A stretch of DNA of 64,000 nucleotides from Typha latifolia. Lineage: Eukaryota; Streptophyta; Magnoliopsida; Poales; Typhaceae. Position numbers and translations under genes: made by a program. Each line of letters begins with the position of its first letter. Position 1 is the first letter of the stretch. Location of the stretch: contig CM034100.1 of NCBI GenBank assembly GCA_019914945.1, positions 10,861,096 through 10,925,095 of the forward strand, given 5' to 3'. Below are positions 1-10,764 of this stretch, piece by piece. The notes under the pieces were generated by a model that saw only the letters and a list, made by a program, of their open reading frames with translations, was not told where the DNA came from and did not search any database.

Positions 1-799
1 TGGGTACCAAGTTACAATTCAGCACTGCCTATCATCCTCAGACTGACGGTCAGTCAGAGCGGACGATCCAGACCTTGGAGGACATGCTACGTGCCTCAGT
101 TGCAGACTTCGGACTTAGTTGGGACCGACACATTCTCCTAATTGAGTTCGCCTATAATAATAGTCATCACTCCAGCATTGGGATGCCCCCCTATGAAGCT
201 TTATATGGATGAAAATGTCGGACACCTGTCAGTTGGGATGAAGTGGGGGAACGGAAGATAGAGAACTCAGAGCTGATACAGGAGACCGTTAACAAGGTGC
301 GGAAGGTACGGGAACACTTGCAGGTTGCCCAGAGTCGACAGAAGAGTTATGCTGACCGTCGACGTCGAGACCTAGAGTTTCTAGTCGGGGACAAAGTCTT
401 CCTCAAGGTCTCGCCGTGGAAAGGGGTATTTCGGTTTTGGGAAGAAGGGCAACTGAGCCCTTGATATATAGGCCCTTATGAGATCTTGGCACGGATAGGA
501 CCGGTTGCTTACCTGGTGGATTTGCCATCAGAGCTATCATAGATTCATAATGTATTCCATGTGTCAGTGTTGAGGAAGTACCTGTATGACCCGTCACATG
601 TCTTGAGGGAAGACCTATCCAACTGAGAAAGGACTTGTCCTATGAGGAGCAACCAGTACGGATCATTGATAGATGCGTGAAGATGCTCCGAAGAAGAGTC
701 GTACCTCTGGTCAAGGTCCTTTGGCGGCATCATGGAGTAGAGGAAGCTACATGGGAGCCTGAGGAAGAGATTCAGTCTACTTGGGGCCATTTGGAGTAG
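1..799 (+). pseudogene. Tekay pol 3' fragment: integrase C-terminal half plus chromodomain
   Basis: Translation gives the integrase motif [14 protein letters not shown], which carries the catalytic glutamate, then [20 protein letters not shown], then a basic region with GDKVFLKVSPWKG and FHVSVLRKY, typical of the GPF/Y module. The end reads RRRVVPLVKVLWRHHGVEEA, a chromodomain core expected to bind methylated histone tails and steer integration to heterochromatin. It is broken: TGA at 210-212 and 462-464, another stop near 540, and a frameshift between about 600 and 640 before the chromodomain. The stop at 797-799 looks like the natural end. It cannot encode a working integrase. Confidence 0.85.
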
Positions 800-2632
800 A
801 GGAAGCTACCCATTGCCTCTAGCCTAGCCCATTTGGGGCCATTTGGACCCTATAACCTTGTTTATCTTTTTCAACTGATTTAATTAGCCTGATCCCTCGT
901 AATGATAATTTAGTATCATGTGAATTTTAGGATAACATGAGACTCGCCCTAGGAGACCCTTGACTCATGTAATTGCCAACCATAAATACGCTAATATGAT
1001 AATTAATTCTATTAGTTCGCTAATCTTACATATGGCTTACTTGCGTGAATTAATAGGATTGACACCGCGTGAGGAGGATTTTGGGCTTCCGGAGGAGCCG
1101 GCTAACTGACGAGTTTGACCATACTGTGGAGACACCCCCCAGGCGAGTAGAGTTATACAAATCTAGAATAACATAATTACAGTCATTATACATGTCATGA
1201 CACTGTAGGAAATGTCAATATTAATGCATGCAGTTAGTACACCATGTTATATCCTTGCATATGTGGTTATTGATAACTTGCTCATCATAACATTATGAGA
1301 ATGTTAATGTAGCATAAACATTAGTGCGATAATGCTTTACATGTGTCCTGTATGGTATACTATTGCATAGATGTATGATTGCTGTGAATATAGAATGTAA
1401 TGATCATGATGACTATAACATGCTTTATACACTCATAGACACTGCACCACTTCCACCTATTATTAGTAGTCGAATTCTGACTATGCAGTACCCTTACTCA
1501 CTCAGCCCAGGGTTAAGGGTAGAGTGTATCTTATATAACTATACTATTAGCGGCCTACACCTGAGGTCGGGAAGCCTGTGTGTTATTCAGGCAGTTATAC
1601 TGCATAGTTAGGACTAGATTATGATGATAGAAGAATATGATTGTGAGGCGGGGATATAACTCTAGCAGTACCCGACGATGTAGGGTTAGGGCGTCTGTGG
1701 ATGAGCCAAGGGCTCCTGATTCTCCCGCTGAGAGCGGTGATGATTTAGAGAGAGTGAGATACGGGCTTACGACTGAGGTCCTTAGTTTGATGGCCATAGA
1801 CAACCGGTCACATGTAGTGTCGCCATACACGTGTAGGTGACATTACCGCTAGATGTGTATATATTCCCCCCTCGAAGGATGATTATATGATGGATGATTG
1901 TTTCTTGAGAGTATTTACCCTGTGTGGTGAATAGCTCAGTGAGTGATGATAAGTATGATTAATGCTTTGGTAGGCCTGAGATGACTAAACTGCTATTTTA
2001 TTGCTATGCATAGCATGTAAAACCTATGATTGAGATGTGTACGAATAAGAGATTGCATCAAGCTATATATCTGTGTGAACTTATCATGATACGTTTAGGA
2101 ACTAGCATGTTCCAGGATAGTGACTGGTAATCTTTATCGACTGCATTGATTCGGTAAATTATGGTAAATCTTTTCAATAAGCATGTCGTTATCGTTAGCA
2201 AGTATAGGCATACATTGGATATACACATGTGTTTTCATTATTTTTTGGATTGTATGGATTCTACTCGCTAGGCTGTAAGCTCACCACCTCGTGGTGGTAT
2301 TATTTTCAGAGCTAGGGGACGCAGGTACGGGTAGCGAGGAGTAGCTGCTTTTCCTTTTCAATAGGCTTGTTGGTTTTGTTAAGCCACTGCGAGGGCATGA
2401 TGACGATGTTGTATTTTGGACTTTAGCATTGTATTTTGGATGTATATTTGGAAGGCTTGTTGTGGCATGTGGACTTGTATTAGGACTCTTATAATTGAGT
2501 TTATTTATGATGAAATTGTGCTGTTGTGTGTCTTGTGAAATCCTTGTACTGACAGGTCATGTGATACACCGCGTGGGAGGATTTACCCACGCGGTTTACA
2601 CGTGTATTTGGAGGTTTGGGTGTTTCAACACA
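800..2632 (+). repeat. 3' LTR of the Tekay element (family-B-like)
   Basis: Non-coding sequence after the chromodomain. Several blocks align with the B LTRs: the block near 1665-1690 matches 18268-18290, and the part from about 2270 to 2350 matches 21775-21840. The right end near 2626-2632 matches the terminal TGTTACA of the other B copies. The left boundary is approximate because no clear polypurine tract could be fixed. Confidence 0.6.
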
Positions 2633-3167
2633 TATCCTTCACGTCCATCGATCAATCATCACAAATCACTAGCAAGGTCCATAGGGTCTCAAATAAGGGG
2701 ATTGAGATCTGAAAATATTTAAGTAATATAAGGTTAGTTATTTATCCAATTAGAATCTGTTTGTGTAATATATGATGATTTATTAGGTTTAAAATTTCTT
2801 CATTTATTTTTATTAAATAATTTGATCTATATCATATATTTAATTATAATAATATTAGTATGTTATTATTCTAATGGTAGATTTATTTAGAAAACCATAC
2901 TTTGCTAATTATATATTAAGTATATAATAGTCAATCTCTTTTGATAAAAAAAAGAGTAAAAGAGCTCCATGTACAATAATATAATTTAAGATACAAGCAC
3001 ATATATTATATAATATTATATAATTATACTTTAATTACTTTGTCACTACTACCCTTACTAAACAAATTAAGAGTCGCATATAAAATAATCTTTACTTAAT
3101 CATGTAATATAAACATTAAGTAAGCCTACTATTATATTACATGCATAATAATGTATAATAAGTTGTA

Positions 3168-3175
3168 CATATATA

Positions 3176-3267
<92 letters not shown>
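3168..3267. repeat. (TA)n microsatellite
   Basis: About 100 bp of TA dinucleotides with two GTGT interruptions, inside the AT-rich part of the truncated A LTR. The other two A copies lack an expansion of this size at the matching place, so it probably grew after insertion. Confidence 0.9.
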
Positions 3268-3270
<3 letters not shown>

Positions 3271-3493
3271 AATTATAAAGACATGTATTAATCTTATAAA
3301 ATATATGAAGTTAAAAATATATTTATGTACAAATATTTATAATTATAATTAACTAAAATTATACTAATTACACTTACCATGTTACTAAATATATCTATTC
3401 TTGACAAATTAAACTAAAAATCTAATTTAGATTAACTAAATAACATAAGTACTCTACATGTGTTTTATTACCAAAGAAGGTAAAACGAATAGA

Positions 3494-3550
3494 GGAAGAA
3501 GAAGAAGAAGAAGAAGAAGAAGAAGAAGGAGAAGAAGAAGGAGAAGAAGA
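3494..3550. repeat. (GAA)n purine tract
   Basis: Simple GAA/GGA repeat inside the A LTR. The matching region of the other copies is also a long purine or pyrimidine tract (45360-45560, and 18700-18780 as its complement), so the purine tract belongs to the A LTR while its unit and length vary. Confidence 0.85.
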
Positions 3551-4105
3551 GAAGGGAAGGGAGGGAGGCTCACCTTGGTCGTAGCGGCGGCGGCGGCAAC
3601 GGCGACGGCGACAGCGGCAGGCCGACGTTGATAAGCGAAGGAGAGAAAGAGAGAACTCGAAAGAGAAAGAGAGGTGATTGGGAGAGAGAGGAGGGTAAGA
3701 GAGAGAGAACGAATCTTTAGAGAGAGACAGAGCTATAGAGAGAGACGGTGAGGATGGTGTTGCGGCGATGACGGCAACGATGGCAGCGACGACGGCGGTA
3801 GGCCGACGTCGGCAAGAAAATATCTGAGAGAGAGGAGGGAGAGAGAGAGGGAGAGAGAGAGAGAATATGTGAGAGAAAGAGAGAGAGATAAAAGGGAAGA
3901 GAGAGGCGATGGGGACGTCGGTGTTGCGGCTACGACGCCGGCGGGCCCACCGGAGCTAGCTGGCCCAGCCTAGTTGGCCGGGCCAGCAGTTGGGAGTGCA
4001 TGGCACCCCAGCCTGCGCCAGCAACATGGCACGAGGTCGGCCACATTGTGGCCGACCACGTCGTGCCATGCATAAATCTTTTTTTTTTTATGTTAGGTTA
4101 TTACT

Positions 4106-4281
4106 CATCTATTCGGAAAGAAACCTAAACATAGCTTGAACACTAGGCTCTTCCGTATTCAGATTTGGTCGGGCGATTCCACGGGTGGAAGTCCCCGCAA
4201 CCGTTTCCCCCTCCTCTATTAAGGAAATTCATCTTCCTCATCTCCTCGTGTAGCCATGGCTCTAGTTGTCGTCATAGGAAG
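4106..4281 (-). pseudogene. Family-C gag N-terminus fragment
   Basis: Aligns to the first part of the C gag at 52237 onward: a short acidic N-terminus after the start, then a Thr/Arg/Ser-rich stretch and the conserved EEPSVQAM-like segment. It stops where the A LTR begins. Only about 55 residues remain, with damage, so it is non-functional. Confidence 0.65.
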
Positions 4282-4316
4282 CACGTGTCTGAGGAACGTT
4301 GGCTCTGATACCAGCT

Positions 4317-5247
4317 TGATACAATCTCACCTTTAGGTGAAGGTTCAATCTATCCCGATTTTCAGATTTGGACAGGATCTGACTCGACATTTTAAAATTT
4401 GATCCCAAAAGATGCAGCCGTTGGATCGACGTAAAATTTTGATATGTTGTAGCCCTCGAAAAGCTCTTTCCAAAACATCTAGTGTCAGCTAAATCGGACG
4501 GTGGGATCTAAAGATGTCGTCTGATTAGTAGACAAACATCAAGGAGTCCGTCTTTGGATCCGTCGATGGAGGCTACAATGGGGTGGAAGGGTTATGAATG
4601 ATGATGGTGGATTAGCGACAATGGGGTGGCACCGATGAGTAAATGGAGGTGGAAGGCTAATGAATGATGGAAGGGTTAGGGCAAAGTGATAGATAGATTG
4701 GAAGAAGGGGGAGGAGTGGGCTGCCCCTAAGGGACTAGGGTGATTAGCCTGTTGAGGGAGGCTAGAAGCGGCGTTGCTAGGGAATGAGAGAACGAGAGAG
4801 AAGAAGATGAAGGAGACAAGGACAAAACTCAATTCATTCAATAATGACTCTTTGGTTGTCATCCACACCTTTAAAGGCTAATCAAACAATTCAAAAATCG
4901 CTATTATTAACCCTAAAATAGTAGATTTTCGTCGATCGCGTTCGAACGCGCCTGATCGCATCGGGCGTATTCGAACACATATTTTGCGTTCTCTGTATTT
5001 GCAAACTTGATGCAGGCGTTAACAAGCGCATTCAAACGCGCCCGATCGAGTTCGAACCCACATTTCGTGTTCTTTGTTTCTGCGAACGTGATGGAGGCGT
5101 TCACAAGCGCTTTCGAATGCACTCCATCCACGTTCGAACGCGACATACAGAAAACTTATTTTTCTATGAAATAAACACTAAAATAAAAAGATACCCCTAA
5201 TGTGTATCCATGCTCGAGACATCATCGGTGAAGTCTGAATCGTATCA
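4317..5247 (-). repeat. Family-C 5' LTR, 931 bp
   Basis: Minus-strand ends are TGATAC and GTATCA. The interior matches the C LTRs at 51281-52195 and 55600-56519. It carries TTCGAACGC-type repeats at about 4935-5140. The usual TATA box has decayed to TTTAAAGG near 4868. A primer-binding site of the TGGTATCAGAGCC type lies directly inside it. Confidence 0.8.
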
Positions 5248-5514
5248 GATTAGGATTAATTATTGTTATTAGGGCTTGTTGGCTAGCCTCTATGAAGATG
5301 TGGATGGTAGCCAAAATCATTATGCTATTAGAATATTGGGTTCTTGCCTCTCTATCTTCTCTCTACTCTAATCTCCCTCCTCCCTCTTTACTAACCTACC
5401 ACCTCTACCGTTGGCAAGGTCTCTCATAACTTCTAATTTCCCTCGTCTGTCGAATCCTCCCTCTTCTTTGGGATCTCGACCAGGTCTTCCTGTTCGTCTT
5501 TATCCCTTAAACCA
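5248..5514 (+). repeat. Family-D 5' LTR, left remnant
   Basis: Aligns with 16180-16445 of the D 3' LTR, including the block around the former TATA box (TATGAAG here, TATAAAG there) and a CT-rich leader. The final AACCA (5510-5514) is one copy of the target-site duplication made by element E. Confidence 0.8.
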
Positions 5515-6814
5515 TGTTAGGTTTTTATTTTTTAGCAATTGTGTACAAAATATTCTAAGTGTATTTTTTTCATATATATGAGCTTTACACAAGTCTAGAA
5601 TATCTCTGGTTTAAAGAATTGCAAGATTATTGGAGAAAAGCCGTTGAGTTCACACCGCGTTCACAAACGCGTTCAAATGGAGAATCTGCGTTTACACAGA
5701 CAGAGAGCCACGTTCACAAACGCGTTCGGACGCGGGTACTGCGTTCACACAGACAGAGAGCCGCGTTCACAAACGTGTTCGAACACGGGTACTACGTTCA
5801 CATAGATCGAGAGCTGCGTTCACAAACGCGTTCGAACACAACCTGAATAATTCAAGATGTCACGTTCGAACACACTCGGGCCCGTTCGAACGCACCTGAG
5901 ATCAAGTCATGCCGTTCGAACGCACTCGGGCCGCATTCGAACGCACTCGGGCTGCGTTCGAACGCACCAACGAAGTTTGATAAAATTGGACTTTCGTGAG
6001 TATAGATAAGACTTGGATTTGACTCTATCTTGGAGATCATATATAAGGATTATAATGCCCTATCTCTAGGGTGGTTGAAGAAGCATTATTGAAGGAGACT
6101 TCTTGAGGCTACATCGGTTCTTCAACTAACAAGGTTCCACTTATCATTAAAAAGTTAATCTTTCGTCTTAAGGGTTATCTAGACAAAAGATCAATCTCGA
6201 GAGTTACTGAGGTTGGACTTCAATCACAAGAAGCAGTAAATCGTGGGTTCTAGCGAGCAAGACTGAGAAGAACAAAGTCGTTTGGATCGACGGGTTATTT
6301 TGTGAGTCAGTCTTGTAACTGCTACTATTCTAGTGATTGGTTTTGATCCGAGTTTGGATCCGTGGTTTTTTCCCGTTTGGGTTTTTCTATGTTAAAATCT
6401 TGGCGTTCATCTCTGCTTTCGTTCTTAATATTTCTACGGACTTTTACTTAAGCGAGCGAGTGATATCATTGCCTAGTATTTAGATACATACTTCTGTTTA
6501 GGGGTTTTTCAAACCACATTGACAATCCACCCTCATCTCCATTAATATCCATAACCTTAACATCCACTCCACCCGTCACCATCACCATCATCCACACTAT
6601 ATCATAATTTCGTCCCAGTTGCAGTTCAAAACTACGAAGGACGTAAATACAAAGCAAGGAGTTGAGGATCGATTCCCATTTGAGTTTTTCCATGTTAAAA
6701 TCTTGGCGTTCATCTCTGCTTTCGTTCTTAATATTTCTACGAACGTTTACTTAAGCGAACGAGTGATATCATTGCCTAGTATTTAGATACATACTTGTGT
6801 TTAGGGGTTTTTCA
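5515..6814 (+). repeat. 5' LTR of element E, with an internal duplication
   Basis: 5515-6511 is a full LTR copy (997 bp) matching 9734-10764. It is followed by about 165 bp of family-D LTR sequence (6512 to about 6677), and then by a second copy of the last 135 bp of the E LTR (to 6814). The primer-binding site follows only the second copy. The D-like insert matches the DNA that flanks the 3' LTR at 10765-10930, so it looks copied from there. Confidence 0.85.
5645..6048 (+). promoter_or_regulatory. U3 array of TTCGAA palindromes followed by TATA box
   Basis: Tandem units of about 53 bp with GCGTTCACACAGACAGAGAG and GCGTTCACAAACGCGTTCGA blocks, then single CGTTCGAACGC boxes, ending about 65 bp before TATATAAGG (6040-6048). 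Position and composition suggest an enhancer upstream of the core promoter; no transcription data are available. Confidence 0.6.
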
Positions 6815-6816
6815 AT

Positions 6817-6831
6817 TGGTATCAGAGTAGG
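6817..6831 (+). other. Primer-binding site, initiator-Met tRNA type
   Basis: TGGTATCAGAGTAGG lies 2 bp after the LTR terminal CA. It matches the 3' end complement of plant initiator methionine tRNA over the first 11 bases, the usual primer for these elements. Confidence 0.85.
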
Positions 6832-6879
6832 TTCTCTCACCCTTTGAGAGAGATCAGATAGGCATAGATTTTCATAGAG

Positions 6880-8275
6880 ATGGACGATCATCTATTAGAC
6901 CTCCTATCCTAGATGGATCAAATTATGGATATTGGAAAGCTAGGATGAGAGCTTACTAAAAGTCTATAGATGAACAAGTATGGTTTGCCGTTGTGAATTG
7001 TTGGAGTCCACCAATGTACATGGTGGATGATAAACTTGTTGATAAACTGATAGAGTCATAGGATAGGTCAGACTATGAAAAAGTTAGATGGAATAGCAAG
7101 GCAATAAATGCAATTTTTAGTTGTGTTTCCTCAAAAGAATTTAGAAGAATTTCTACTTGTGAGATAGCAAAAGAAGCTTGGACGATCTTAGAAACTACTC
7201 ACGAAGGAACTATGGCTGTAAAACTTTCTAAACTTCAGAGGTTGATTACTAGTTTTGAAACTCTACGTATGGAGGAGAATGAGACATTTGATGAGTTCTA
7301 TGCAAAGCTGAGTGATATAGTCAACTCCAGTTTTAACCTAGGAGAGAAAATTCCTGAAAATAGAATTGTCCGTAAGATCCTTAGATCTCTTCCAAAGAGG
7401 TTTCAGGCGAAAATTACAGCTATTGAGGAAAGTAAGGACATCGATTCTATGAAAGTTGAACAATTGGTAGGAAATCTACAAACATTTGAGTCCAGTCTTT
7501 CAAAATCGAGGAAGTCCAAAGGGATTGCTCTATCCACAGTTGAAGAAATTATAGAGGAGTCTGATGATGAAGGTGATTTAGATGTTGAGATGTTGGCCAT
7601 GTTCATCAAAAAGTTTTATAAATACTTTCGGAAGCCAAACAAGTTGAATGCTGAAAAACTTGAGAAAAGCAAAGTCTTTGTGAAAAAGAAGAATACTGCG
7701 AGTTTGAATATAGGTGTGAACAACAATAGTGTCAAACAGAAAAATAAGAATTCTGAGAATAAAGTTCGATGTTTTGAATGTTCTGATTTTGGACACATAG
7801 CACAAGAATGCCCTAATCGCCTTAAGAAGAAGGGTAAAGCTATGAAAGTTACTTGGGATGACTCAGATTAATCTGATGATGATTCTAGAAAAGACGAAGA
7901 AAACTTTGTTGCCTTTGCATCTTCTCTACTTAATATCGATTATATTGTTGATACTGATAGTACAAATGATCAGGATATGTTACCAGCTGAGGAAGATGAA
8001 TCTGAAATTCAAAAGGCATATAATGACCTGTACCTGGAGTCATTTAAACTCAAGAAAAGCAATCTTAGACTACTTCAACGACTCAAGGTAATCGAACTAG
8101 AAAGAATTCAATTTAAGGAGAAGTACAAATTGGAACTTGAACGTGTCAAAGACCTTTCTGAACAACTTGACAATGCAAAAAATAAAATGAAGGCTGATGA
8201 AATTGAACTAGAGCGGCTGAATAAGGAAGTGACATTTCTAAAAGGGAAGAACAAACTTGACGAGATTCTAAAGGC
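6880..8275 (+). pseudogene. Copia gag (UBN2-type) with zinc knuckle and coiled coil
   Basis: Structural protein that would package element RNA. After the ATG at 6880 the recognisable frame begins near 6897 with the LDGSNYGYWKARM motif. The UBN2-type core includes MEENETFDEFYAKLSDIVNS at about residue 115-135, followed by a CCHC zinc knuckle CFECSDFGHIAQEC (7770-7812) and an acidic tail. A long charged coiled-coil segment covers 7977-8270 and ends at KGKNKLDEIL. Three stops interrupt one frame (6957-6959, 7059-7061, 7869-7871). The homologous minus-strand copy at 35843-37183 continues past this point toward pol, so the join near 8275 marks an internal deletion. Confidence 0.85.
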
Positions 8276-8325
8276 TCACCTACTTCGGCATGTATTGAAT
8301 CTTGCATCTTGTTTCTTTCTCAAGA

Positions 8326-9375
8326 ATGCCTAGAAAAGCTGCAGTTTCCAAGAAACCTAGGCCGCCTTCCTCACCTACTTCGGCTCCCAAGTTTTCGACA
8401 TCTACGGCTGCGGGGCGTTACAAACATAATTTTGGCACCCGTCCTGTTATCTGTGAATGACCCGTGGTCATTTCCAATTTTTCTTTTTTGGGGATAGAAC
8501 AGATATTTACTGAGCGAGGATGGTTATCGGTGTGTCGGATGAGCGGGACTGCTTATGTGGAAGTTGTTCAGGAATTTTTTAGTAATGCCACAGTTTTAGA
8601 CCGCTGTATACATTCTACTGTTCGTGGGGTGTCTGTATACTTGGACTTAGATGTTATTCGCGCTGAACTTCATCTTCCTGATGGTGAGTTCCAGTATCCA
8701 ACGTCTGCTCCACTTCCTGATGTCAATGAATATGCTGGCACTGTACTGATCAAAGGGGAACGTTGGAAGGGAAACATGATGCCGCATGAGAAACTGACAT
8801 CAGTGGTTCGCATGCTTCACCTGCTTTGTCTGTACAACGTCACCCCCAAGACTCACCATTCCAGTATTAGTCCTGATCGTGCCTTCCTCCTTCATGCAAT
8901 GTTATCTGGAGTCTCTGTTGATTTGACTCCGGCTATCTATGATTCGATTTTGACAGCTACATAAAAAGAAGCACCTCGTGAGGAGTTACCGTTTGGCATC
9001 TTTATTACAAATTTGTGCACTCATAGTGGGGTGCGTGTGGATGCTTCAGAACCTTCCTTTACTTCGCAAAAACCGTTGGATCGGATTACTCTTAAGCGGA
9101 GTCAAGCTCACGACCAGTCGTCTCCTCTTAAGCCATCATCTTCCGCCGCTAATTGTTCATCGCACCTCAACAGTTTTGATGATAGCTCTGACGGTGACAC
9201 ATCTCACACCGAGGGGGAGTTACCACAGTACTCTGACTGTTTCGATCAGCTTAGTACTCAAGTGCAGGATCTCCATTCGGTAGTGAATGATTTACGAGCT
9301 GAGCAAGCTCGTCAGGGGACTGTACTTGACTCTGTGTTGACGATTCTTCATCGTCAGTTTCCTCCGACTTCCTAG
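8326..9375 (+). pseudogene. Sirevirus env-like / 'putative plant transposon protein' ORF
   Basis: Starts at ATG 8326 (MPRKAAVSKKPRPPSSP) with a basic Pro/Ser-rich head. A globular region carries FTERGWLSVCRMSG and CIHSTVRGVS, and an acidic Ser-rich linker leads to a C-terminal heptad region (LSTQVQDLHSVVNDLR, about residues 305-330) that looks coiled. It resembles the extra ORF found after pol in SIRE/Maximus-type elements, often called envelope-like; its role is unknown and I see no clear signal peptide or membrane segment. In-frame stops at 8458-8460 and 8962-8964 break it. A pyrimidine-rich tract ending in CAAG lies just before the start and could be a splice acceptor. Confidence 0.7.
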
Positions 9376-9733
9376 TCTTTGGCATTTGTGTCAAAAACGG
9401 GGAGAGTGTCTAGGTGTCTAGGTGTGTAGGGGGAGTATGGGAATAGGAGGAGTTTATTAGAGTCTTTAGAGTCTTTATAACCTTGCTTATAACTTTGCTT
9501 GGAGTAATTGTGAACTTTGTCTGCTTAAGTACTTTTGAACTTATGCTCCATTGATAACTTATGTTTGGATTGTTTATTCATTTCAAGTTATTTTCACTTG
9601 ATCTTGGATTGGTATATGTTTATTTGCAGGGATTGATGTGCAAAATATTCTATACTTGTTGATTGCTCAGTTTGAAGTCTTTATAATATCTTGTAACTTA
9701 GGTGTTTTGTCACAAATTGCCAAAGGGGGAGAT
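9376..9733 (+). other. 3' untranslated spacer with polypurine tract of element E
   Basis: Non-coding stretch between the env-like ORF and the 3' LTR. It ends in CAAAGGGGGAGAT (9721-9733), the plus-strand priming tract. A weaker purine run, AAAAACGGGGAGAG, lies near 9392-9405; repeated purine tracts before the LTR are typical of Sireviruses. Confidence 0.75.
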
Positions 9734-10764
9734 TGTTAGGTTTTTATTTGTTAGCAATTGTGTACAAAATATTCTAAGTGTATTTTTTTTTATGTATATG
9801 AGCTTTACACAAGTCTATAATATCTCTGGTTTGAAGAATTGCAAGATTATTAGAGAAAAGCCGTTCAGTTCACACCGCGTTCAGAAACGTGTTCGAACGC
9901 AGAATCTGCGTTCACACAGACAGAGAGCCGCATTCACAAACGCGTTCGAACGCGGGTATTGCGTTCACACAGACAGAGAGCCACGTTCACAAACGCATTC
10001 GAATGCGGGTACTACGTTCACAAAGACAGAGAGCCGCATCCACAAACGCGTTCGAACGCGCGTACTGCGTTCACACAGATCGAGAGCTGCGTTCACAAAT
10101 GCGTTCGAACGCAACCTGGAGAATTCAAGATGTCGCGTTCAAACGCACTCGGGCCCGTTCGAACGCACTTGACATCAAGTCATGCCGTTCGAACGCACTC
10201 AGGCTGCGTTCGAACGCACCAACGAAGTTTGATAAAATTGGACTTTCGTGAGTACGGATAAGACTTGGATTTGGCTCTATCTTGGAGATCATATATAAGG
10301 ATTGTGATGCCCTATCTCTAGGGTGGTTGAAGAAGCATTATTGAAGGAGACTTCTTGAGGCTACATTGATTTTTCAACTAACAAGGTTCCACTTATCATT
10401 AAAAAGTTAATCTTTCGTCTTAAGGGTTATCTAGACGAAAGATCAATCTCGAGGGTTACTGAGGTTGGACTTCAATCACGAGAAGCAGTAAATCGTGGGT
10501 TCTAGCGAGCAAGACGGAGAAGAACAAAGTCGTTTGGATCGACGGGTTATTTTGTGAGTCAGTCTTTGTAACTGCTACTATTCTATTGATTGGTTTTGAT
10601 CCGAGTTTGGATCCGTGGTTTTTTCTCGTTTGGGTTTTTCCATGTTAAAATCTTGGCGTTCATCTCTGCTTTCGTTCTTAATATTTCTACGGACTTTTAC
10701 TTAAGCGAACGAGTGATATCATTGCCTAGTATTTAGATACATACTTGTGTCTAGGGATTTTTCA
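9734..10764 (+). repeat. 3' LTR of element E, 1031 bp
   Basis: Begins TGTTAGG directly after the polypurine tract and ends TTCA before AACCA. It differs from the first 5' LTR copy by scattered substitutions and by repeat-array length. Confidence 0.92.
9880..10300 (+). promoter_or_regulatory. 53-bp tandem repeats with GCGTTCGAACGC boxes and TATA
   Basis: Successive units start at 9908, 9961, 10014 and 10067, exactly 53 bp apart. Perfect 12-bp palindromes GCGTTCGAACGC lie at 9942-9953, 10048-10059, 10101-10112 and 10206-10217, with near-perfect ones between. TATATAAGG follows at 10292-10300. The layout parallels the C and D LTRs. Confidence 0.65.

Larger units (their letters stand above)
1..2632 (+). 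mobile_element. 3' end of a Tekay/Del-type Ty3/gypsy chromovirus
   Basis: The window opens inside the integrase of a Ty3/gypsy element and runs through its chromodomain into a long 3' LTR. The reading matches the Tekay (Del) clade: integrase core end, GPF/Y-like module and a C-terminal chromodomain ending just before the LTR. The LTR resembles family B of this window (16668-22134 and 37184-39787). Its right end falls where sequence homologous to the minus-strand A LTR at 42695-46081 begins, so this element is probably inserted in an A LTR copy. The 5' part and its target-site duplication lie outside the window. Confidence 0.85.
2633..4105 (-). repeat. Truncated family-A long LTR
   Basis: Same orientation and order of blocks as the A LTR at 42695-46081 and the reverse complement of 18382-21302. 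Shared blocks include the CTAGCAAG block at about 2670, an AT-rich middle, a GAA/GA-rich purine tract, GC-rich blocks, and a GGCCACA/TGTGGCC palindrome near 4040-4060 followed by a T-run. Read on the minus strand, the LTR start lies near 4105. The rest of the LTR should lie left of the Tekay element, outside the window. It interrupts the gag of the C element that follows. Confidence 0.7.
4106..5247 (-). mobile_element. Family-C chromovirus, 5' end only
   Basis: On the minus strand this reads 5' LTR (5247 to 4317), primer-binding site (about 4316-4300) and the start of gag, until the A LTR interrupts it near 4106. The remainder should lie beyond the left window edge, after the A and Tekay insertions. 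Its right end cuts into the 5' LTR of the D element, so it was inserted there; the flanking 5 bp is GATTA and the partner copy is out of view. Confidence 0.75.
5515..10764 (+). mobile_element. Complete non-autonomous Sirevirus-like copia element E (5.25 kb)
   Basis: Bounded by TGTTAGG and TTCA ends and flanked by AACCA at 5510-5514 and 10765-10769. It holds a copia gag (UBN2-type, with zinc knuckle), then directly an env-like ORF. Integrase, RT and RNase H are absent, whereas the related minus-strand copy at 28029-37183 has them. The Sirevirus signs are the purine tract CAAAGGGGGAGAT joined to TGTTAG at the 3' LTR, an LTR of about 1 kb, a second partial purine tract near 9393, and the extra ORF after the pol position. 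Mobility would need pol supplied by an autonomous relative. Confidence 0.88.

Noticed and set aside
1363..1840. Small ORFs on both strands
   Set aside because: They lie inside the Tekay 3' LTR and match non-coding LTR blocks of other B copies.
9908..10120. CRISPR-like regular repeats
   Set aside because: Units are adjacent 53-bp tandem repeats without unique spacers, inside a eukaryotic LTR.
9702..10261. Overlapping Arg/Ser/His-rich ORFs
   Set aside because: They are translations of the 53-bp LTR repeat array in three frames; the same happens at 28530-28961 and 5559-5846.
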